Of a DNA stretch of 64,000 nt, positions 55,571 to 64,000 are shown piece after piece. Position 1 is the first letter of the stretch. Each line of letters begins with the position of its first letter. The stretch spans positions 1-64,000 of the forward strand of contig JAXCGZ010021106.1 of assembly GCA_037179515.1 (NCBI GenBank), read 5' to 3'. Under the pieces are notes generated by a model. It was not told where the DNA came from, made no database searches, and was given only the letters and a program-made list of their open reading frames with translations. Made by a program: the position numbers and the translations under genes. The DNA is from Halocaridina rubra (taxonomy: Eukaryota > Arthropoda > Malacostraca > Decapoda > Atyidae).

Positions 55571-57061
55571 CAGTGCTACCTCCCTTATCGCGGTAGTTCG
55601 GTTCCGGGACCAGGCGCGAACCAGGAAATCCGCGGAGTAGGTTCAGCCTATATGTATATAGATATTTTAATGTATTTTTACGTTTACAATGTATAAACCC
55701 TCCCAGTACTGTTAAAAAAACACTCTTTACATTATAAATAACACCAAGCAACGTAATTTTTTATGAAAGTGATAGGAAAACTTACCGTGAATAAAATGAT
55801 GATGACTTGACATACATAGGTACAGTATTTTACAATAATTTTTACGTTTACGTAAAATAGCGGCCGACATCCACAAACTTTTTTCCTTCTTTCAACATAT
55901 TTAAGAGTTTCACTTTATCTACAATGGTTAACATTTTCCTTTGCCACTTAGGCTCACTACAAGAAGCCTTAGAAGATGAAGGATGCTTGGGAGGCATTGC
56001 AAAGGTTAAAATATGCGAGTAAAAAAATCACAAGCAAAACATATTAACATATATATATATATGTTAATGGCGCACACGAGTGAGGCGAGACAATGGAAGA
56101 TGGTGGAAGCCTTTGTCCGAAACGCTGATAGCGGTATCGTATTTTACATGTTGCAATACTGTTAGTATTTATGTTTTTTACTATTTTTTACTGTTTTATT
56201 TTTCTTAGGCTAAGGAATACATTTTTTTTATCAATAAAATCATGAAACTACTGGAAATATAAATATATATATGCTAGCTCACGTAGCTGCGACCCCAATA
56301 CATTGTACACTATCGAACACAAGCAAAACGTTTAATAAGCACAACGTGAACGGCGCACACGTGAGTTAGACTGAACGAGTCTTTGTCCAAAACGCTGATA
56401 GCAGTATCGTATTTTAGATGTTGCAATACTGTTAGTATTTATGTTTTTTACTATTTTTTACAGTTTTATTATTCTTAGGCTAATAAATACATTTTTTTAT
56501 TAATAAAATCATGAAACTACTGGAAATATAAATATATATGCTAGCTCATGTAGATGCGACCTCAATACATTGTACGCTATCGAACACTATTTCGCATGAT
56601 GTAATACTGTGAGTTATACTGTACGTACGTATATCATTCAGTTATTAGTACAATGTATATTAAATTAAAATTCATTTACTTATTTGATGATTGTACAAAA
56701 TCTATTGTATTTATTCATTGTAATTTGGACCAAATATTCCTTTTGTAAAGATTATACTGTACTTTTCAAAAGAGGTGGTCAATAAACGTATCTATCTATC
56801 TATCTATCTAAATTTATGTGTTTTACTATTTTTTACTGTTTTATTATTCGTAGCCTGGGAATAATTTTTTTTAATCAATTAGATAATGAAATATGTTTTT
56901 TTTTCAATAAAAAAAATGAAAATACTGAGAATTTTTTTTTTTTTAATATTTTAATATTTTTGCATATACCCATGAAATAAAACAATAATTTATCCAAAAA
57001 AAAAAAAACGCGATACAGTGAGAACGCGAACCAAGAAACGCGAATAACCGGGGGAACACTG
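55571..57061 (-). mobile_element. Tigger/pogo-like element 5, inserted in a LINE RT
   Basis: 1,491 bp from CAGTGCTACCTCCCTTATCG to, inward from the right, CAGTGTTCCCCCGGTTATTC. The left flank ends TA (55569-55570) and the right flank begins TA (57062-57063). Without the element and one TA, the LINE codons run on in frame (Leu at 55568-55570, Tyr at 57064-57066). This fixes both ends and the TA target duplication. The interior is as in element 2: a transposase stub and two 230-bp direct repeats (about 56110-56330, 56380-56590). Confidence 0.93.
55848..55997 (-). CDS. 49-codon transposase N-terminal stub
   Basis: Same length and start as 47527-47676: MPPKHPSSSKAS, then KMLTIVDKVKLLNMLKEG and a TAA after VGRYFT. 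Two copies sharing an exact end point suggest that an internal deletion occurred in a common ancestor before both spread. A selective reason to keep the frame open is possible but unproven. Confidence 0.65.
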   Translation of the reverse strand: MPPKHPSSSKASCSEPKWQRKMLTIVDKVKLLNMLKEGKKFVDVGRYFT

Positions 57062-58250
57062 TATATGGAATTAATGGTAAATTGTTGCATGCAGTGAAGA
57101 GTTTGTATGAAGGGAGTAGCGCTTGTGTTAGGGTAGGGCATGAAGTGAGTGAGTGGTTTCCAGTGAGTGTGGGACTGAGACAGGGATGTGTGATGTCACC
57201 ATGGCTGTTCAATTTGTATATTGATGGAGTTGTAAGAGAGGTGCATGAGCGAGTGTGTGGTCGAGGTTTGAGAATTTTAGATGGGGATGATAATGAGTGG
57301 GAGCTGAATCAGTTGCTGTTTGCAGATGATACTGTGGTGGAGGCAGATTCAGAGGAAAAGCTGTGTCGGTTAGTGTCAGAATTTGGAATGGTGTGTGAGA
57401 GAAGGAAGTTGCAAGTGAATGTGGGAAAGAGTAAGGTTATGAGGTGTACAAGAAATGAGGATGGTGCTGGATTGAATGTTATGTTGAATGGAGAGACACT
57501 TGAGGAAGTTGATCAGTTTAAGTATTTAGGCTCGGTTATAGCTGCAAATGGTGGAGTGGAAGCAGATATGTGTCACAGAGTGAATGAAGGATGTAAAGTC
57601 TTGGGTGTGTTGAAAGGAGTGATGAAGATTAAAGGGTTGGAAATGAATGTTAAAAAGTTTTGTATGAGAAACTCGTTGTGCTAACTGTGATGTATGGATC
57701 AGAGCTATGGGGTGTGAAAGTAAGTGAGAGACGGAAACAAAATGTATTTGAGATGAAATGCCTGAGGAGTATGACTGGTGTATCTCGGTTGGATAGGATT
57801 AGGAATGAAGTGGTGAGAGCAAGAACGGGTGTGAGGAGAGAAATTGCAGGCAGAGTAGATATGAATGTTCTGAGATGGTTTGGCCATGTGGAAAGGATGG
57901 ATGATGAAAGACTGCTGAAAAAGGTGATGAATGCGAGAGTTGATGGGAGAAATTCTAGGGGGAGGCCTAGGTTTGGATGGATGGATGGAGTAAGGAGAGC
58001 CCTGAATGATAGGAGGATGGATGTGAGGGAAGCAAGCGAGCGTGCTAGAAATAGGAATGAGTGGCGAGCGCTTGTGACGCAGCTCTGATGGGCATCTGCT
58101 GTTACCACGGGGCTGCATCTTACAGAGGTAGCCCTGTGGTAGGGGCAGTAGGAGGAGTTGGCAGTTGGAAAGCGACACAGGTTGTGGAAGAGTCAGGAGA
58201 ATGGGCTGTGGCACTCCAGCAGTGCCATCTCAACGGTCGCTAGCTCCCTC
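57062..58250 (+). pseudogene. LINE: second half of RT, C-terminus and 3' UTR
   Basis: Continues the LINE of 53675-55570 after element 5. The frame to 57684 has VGLRQGCVMSPWLFNLYIDG, LLFADDTVVEADSEEKL (palm C), RKLQVNVGKSKVM and FKYLGSVIAANGG. A frameshift near 57650 leads to 57660-58088 (VLTVMYGSELWGVK; WFGHVERMDDERLLKK; GRPRFGWMDGV; NEWRALVTQL). The 3' UTR includes ACCACGGGGCTGC / GCCCTGTGGT inverted halves near 58105-58140. Confidence 0.88.
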
Positions 58251-61182
<2,932 letters not shown>

Positions 61183-61260
61183 GTGGATATATTTATAACT
61201 GTTTGTGTTTTCAGGTCTTTGCGTGGATATATTTATAACTGTTTGTGTTTTCAGTTCTTT
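61183..61260 (+). repeat. 40-bp tandem duplication
   Basis: GTGGATATATTTATAACTG...TTTGTGTTTTCAG is present twice in a row (61183 and 61223), differing by only a few bases at the junction. Confidence 0.85.
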
Positions 61261-62059
61261 TAAATTTTACAGATAACTGTATACCTGTACTATAATATGG
61301 CTAGTTGCATAATGAAAAAATTTAGTTTTCTAGTCTTGCTTTTGTTAATAGTTTCTTGCGTTTGGCAGACAGAGGTTCATTCTCCCCTTCTAATACCAGT
61401 TTATACCGCTTATGTGTAGTGCTCACTGCCACCTCACAGATTTCATACCTGTTGCTCACTGTATAATAGAGTGAGGAGAATGTGTCATCTTTTTTTTTTT
61501 TTTACAGTAATTCAGGCAATGCATAATGATATTTTTTAACTTAGTTTTTTAGTCTTGATAACGTGTTTTACATTTAGGCATTGCATAATGAATTTTTTTT
61601 TTTCGCTTTTTAGTCTTGCTTTGGTTATTTATAATTTTTATTTTAACTGTTTACATTTGCAGATAGAGGTTCGTTTTCCTGCATCCTCCTCCTCCTCATT
61701 TACCGCTTAAGTTACTTGCTCACAGCCACCATGCACGTCCCAGTGTACTGTGTGACTGTTGCCCACCGCATAATAGAGTACAGTACAGTACTGTATGTTA
61801 ATTTCTTGCTGTACAGTGAATATGAATTTTTTTTGTATACTCTAAAAAATAGATAGATACATGGCTTTCTGCTTTGTTATGTAGTTATAAAATATGTTTT
61901 TTACTTATATCTTTGGCATGGTGTGTCTATGTAAGGTTTGGAACGTATCTATCCCCTTTATCATTGTTTCCTATGGAAAATGACTCGTTTTTTCACGCGA
62001 TTTTCCATTTACCCGACACTTCTGAGAACCTATCTAGGCGTTATTCTGAGAACTAGGTG

Positions 62060-62062
<3 letters not shown>
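61261..62062 (+). repeat. Dispersed element M, copy 3, with diverged partial duplicate
   Basis: The main copy 61573-62062 matches 42200-42692 and ends AGGCG and TTCTGAGAACTAGG against TA. The preceding 61300-61490 looks like an older, diverged copy of its first part (TAGTCTTGCTTTTGTTAATAG; CAGACAGAGGTTCATTCTCC). Confidence 0.7.
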
Positions 62063-62143
<81 letters not shown>

Positions 62144-62147
62144 TATA
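62063..62147. repeat. (TA)n microsatellite
   Basis: About 85 bp of TA with one AAA interruption near 62139. Confidence 0.97.
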
Positions 62148-63049
<902 letters not shown>

Positions 63050-63060
<11 letters not shown>

Positions 63061-63515
63061 AAATTCTCTAGAGAGGCACAGTTAGGGGGGATATGATTGA
63101 GGTGTATCAATGGTTTAAAGGGATTAACAAAGGTGATATTAATAGTTTAAAAATTCATTATCAAACCAGAACTCGTAATGGGTAATGGATTTAATCTTGA
63201 TAAATTTAGGTTCAGAAGGGAAATTGGTGAAAATTGGCTTGGTAATACCGTAGAGTATTTCTAGTAGGATAATAAATGCCAATACCTTAGACACCTTCAA
63301 ATGTAGACTAGACAGACATATGACAGAGGTAGGGTGGGTATGAATAGATTAGTGTTTATTAGAAAAATCATAAAAAGAAAAATAGAATAAATAAGTAGAG
63401 TAGAATAGAATAGGTTAGACATGCTGAAAATATAATTCAAAAATGGAACTGCCTCGTGTTGTGCCAGTAAGCATGTTGCAGTGTCCCCTGTTCTTAAGTT
63501 CTTAATATTTTCAGA
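63050..63515 (+). pseudogene. CR1-like LINE C-terminus and 3' UTR
   Basis: Plus-strand copy of the fragments at 41725-42195 and 52456-52720: [20 protein letters not shown], then, after frameshifts, DTFKCRLDRHMTEVGWV-like coding. The 3' UTR GGAACTGCCTCGTGTTGTGCCAGTAAGC and tail GTTCTTAAGTTCTTAAT (octamer-like repeats) are typical of CR1-type LINE ends. It is the only one of the three copies to retain the tail. Confidence 0.75.
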
Positions 63516-63595
63516 ACACGTGTTTTGCATCCTCCTTCCATTTTCAAATTTGTATCTGGTTTCTGAATGACAAATTTGTTAATAAAATGTATCCA

Positions 63596-63599
<4 letters not shown>

Positions 63600-63654
<55 letters not shown>
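63600..63654. repeat. (TC)n microsatellite
   Basis: 55 bp of TC. Confidence 0.98.
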
Positions 63655-63658
<4 letters not shown>

Positions 63659-64000
63659 TTCTTTACAAAAAACGAATTAAAACTTAGGTTTATTACCTTT
63701 AAAATGAGCACTGTAATGAACGTGATTAAGACTAAAGCAATAATTGTATTTACATAATAAGATGAAAAATTTCTACCTAATTCCTGTTTAAGAGAGACAT
63801 TACATAGGATTCGTGGAAAGGAAATTAATTTAACGGTCTTTTAACTCATTAACGTTTTTTTTAAAAGTGCGTTATTATGTTAATCATTTGCTGCCCCAAA
63901 CGACTCATCAGCTTGTAAAGTAACTGATGTATGCGTTGTTTGTAAGACTATTCTCCTTTTAATATAAATATATTCTATATAATGTAAGTGAAATGAAACG
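63655..64000. other. No gene seen
   Basis: AT-rich sequence to the end of the window without a supported feature. Confidence 0.4.

Overview
The window is eukaryotic DNA made almost entirely of transposable elements. I see no host gene that I can name and no prokaryotic features. Long (TA)n tracts, (CT)n, (GATA)n and (ATT)n microsatellites, and the particular mix of non-LTR retrotransposons, Ty3/gypsy elements and Tc1/mariner-type DNA transposons suggest an arthropod, most likely a decapod crustacean. That assignment rests on remembered similarity of the LINE proteins and is not proven by the sequence.

1-15.4 kb: a gypsy integrase end with a polypurine tract and LTR start (1-1160), 5'-truncated CR1/L2-like LINE copies on the minus strand (1161-2034), a second LINE type with a 470-codon open RT (2578-4100), and a minus-strand gypsy pol relic split into two halves (about 4680-5590 and 11393-12480). 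Three head-to-tail copies of the same CR1/L2-like LINE (5616-11390) sit between the halves. A gag/protease relic of another gypsy element follows (13010-14760) and carries a tRNA-derived SINE with a perfect 14-bp target duplication. 15.5-20.1 kb: a decayed but almost complete gypsy element with both LTRs.

20.1-34.9 kb: a jockey-like LINE with an internal deletion (21516-24212), another minus-strand LINE relic, and a quieter AT-rich stretch with one candidate spliced exon of unknown identity (27829-27952). A palindromic mariner-like MITE (30441-30845) and a three-copy tandem of a tRNA-like 278-bp unit lie next to TA tracts. 34.9-38.3 kb: the best-preserved LINE, with a 5'-shortened ORF1 and an intact 940-codon ORF2, which gives the key to the broken copies elsewhere.

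38.3-64 kb: a mosaic in which about sixteen (TA)n tracts alternate with DNA-transposon ends. Five pogo/Tigger-like elements share ends of the form CAGTGNTNCCTC. Two have grown 160-169-bp satellite arrays inside them, and two encode the same 49-codon stub of transposase. One of these two (55571-57061) sits in the RT domain of another LINE with an exact TA duplication. A perfectly phased 7+7 inverted array of 273-bp tRNA-like units (43.5-47.2 kb) is the most striking structure.

There is no operon-like cooperation of genes here. The logic is insertion upon insertion: LINEs into LINE tails and gypsy pol, Tigger-like elements into TA tracts and LINEs, and tandem expansion of short parts of several of them.
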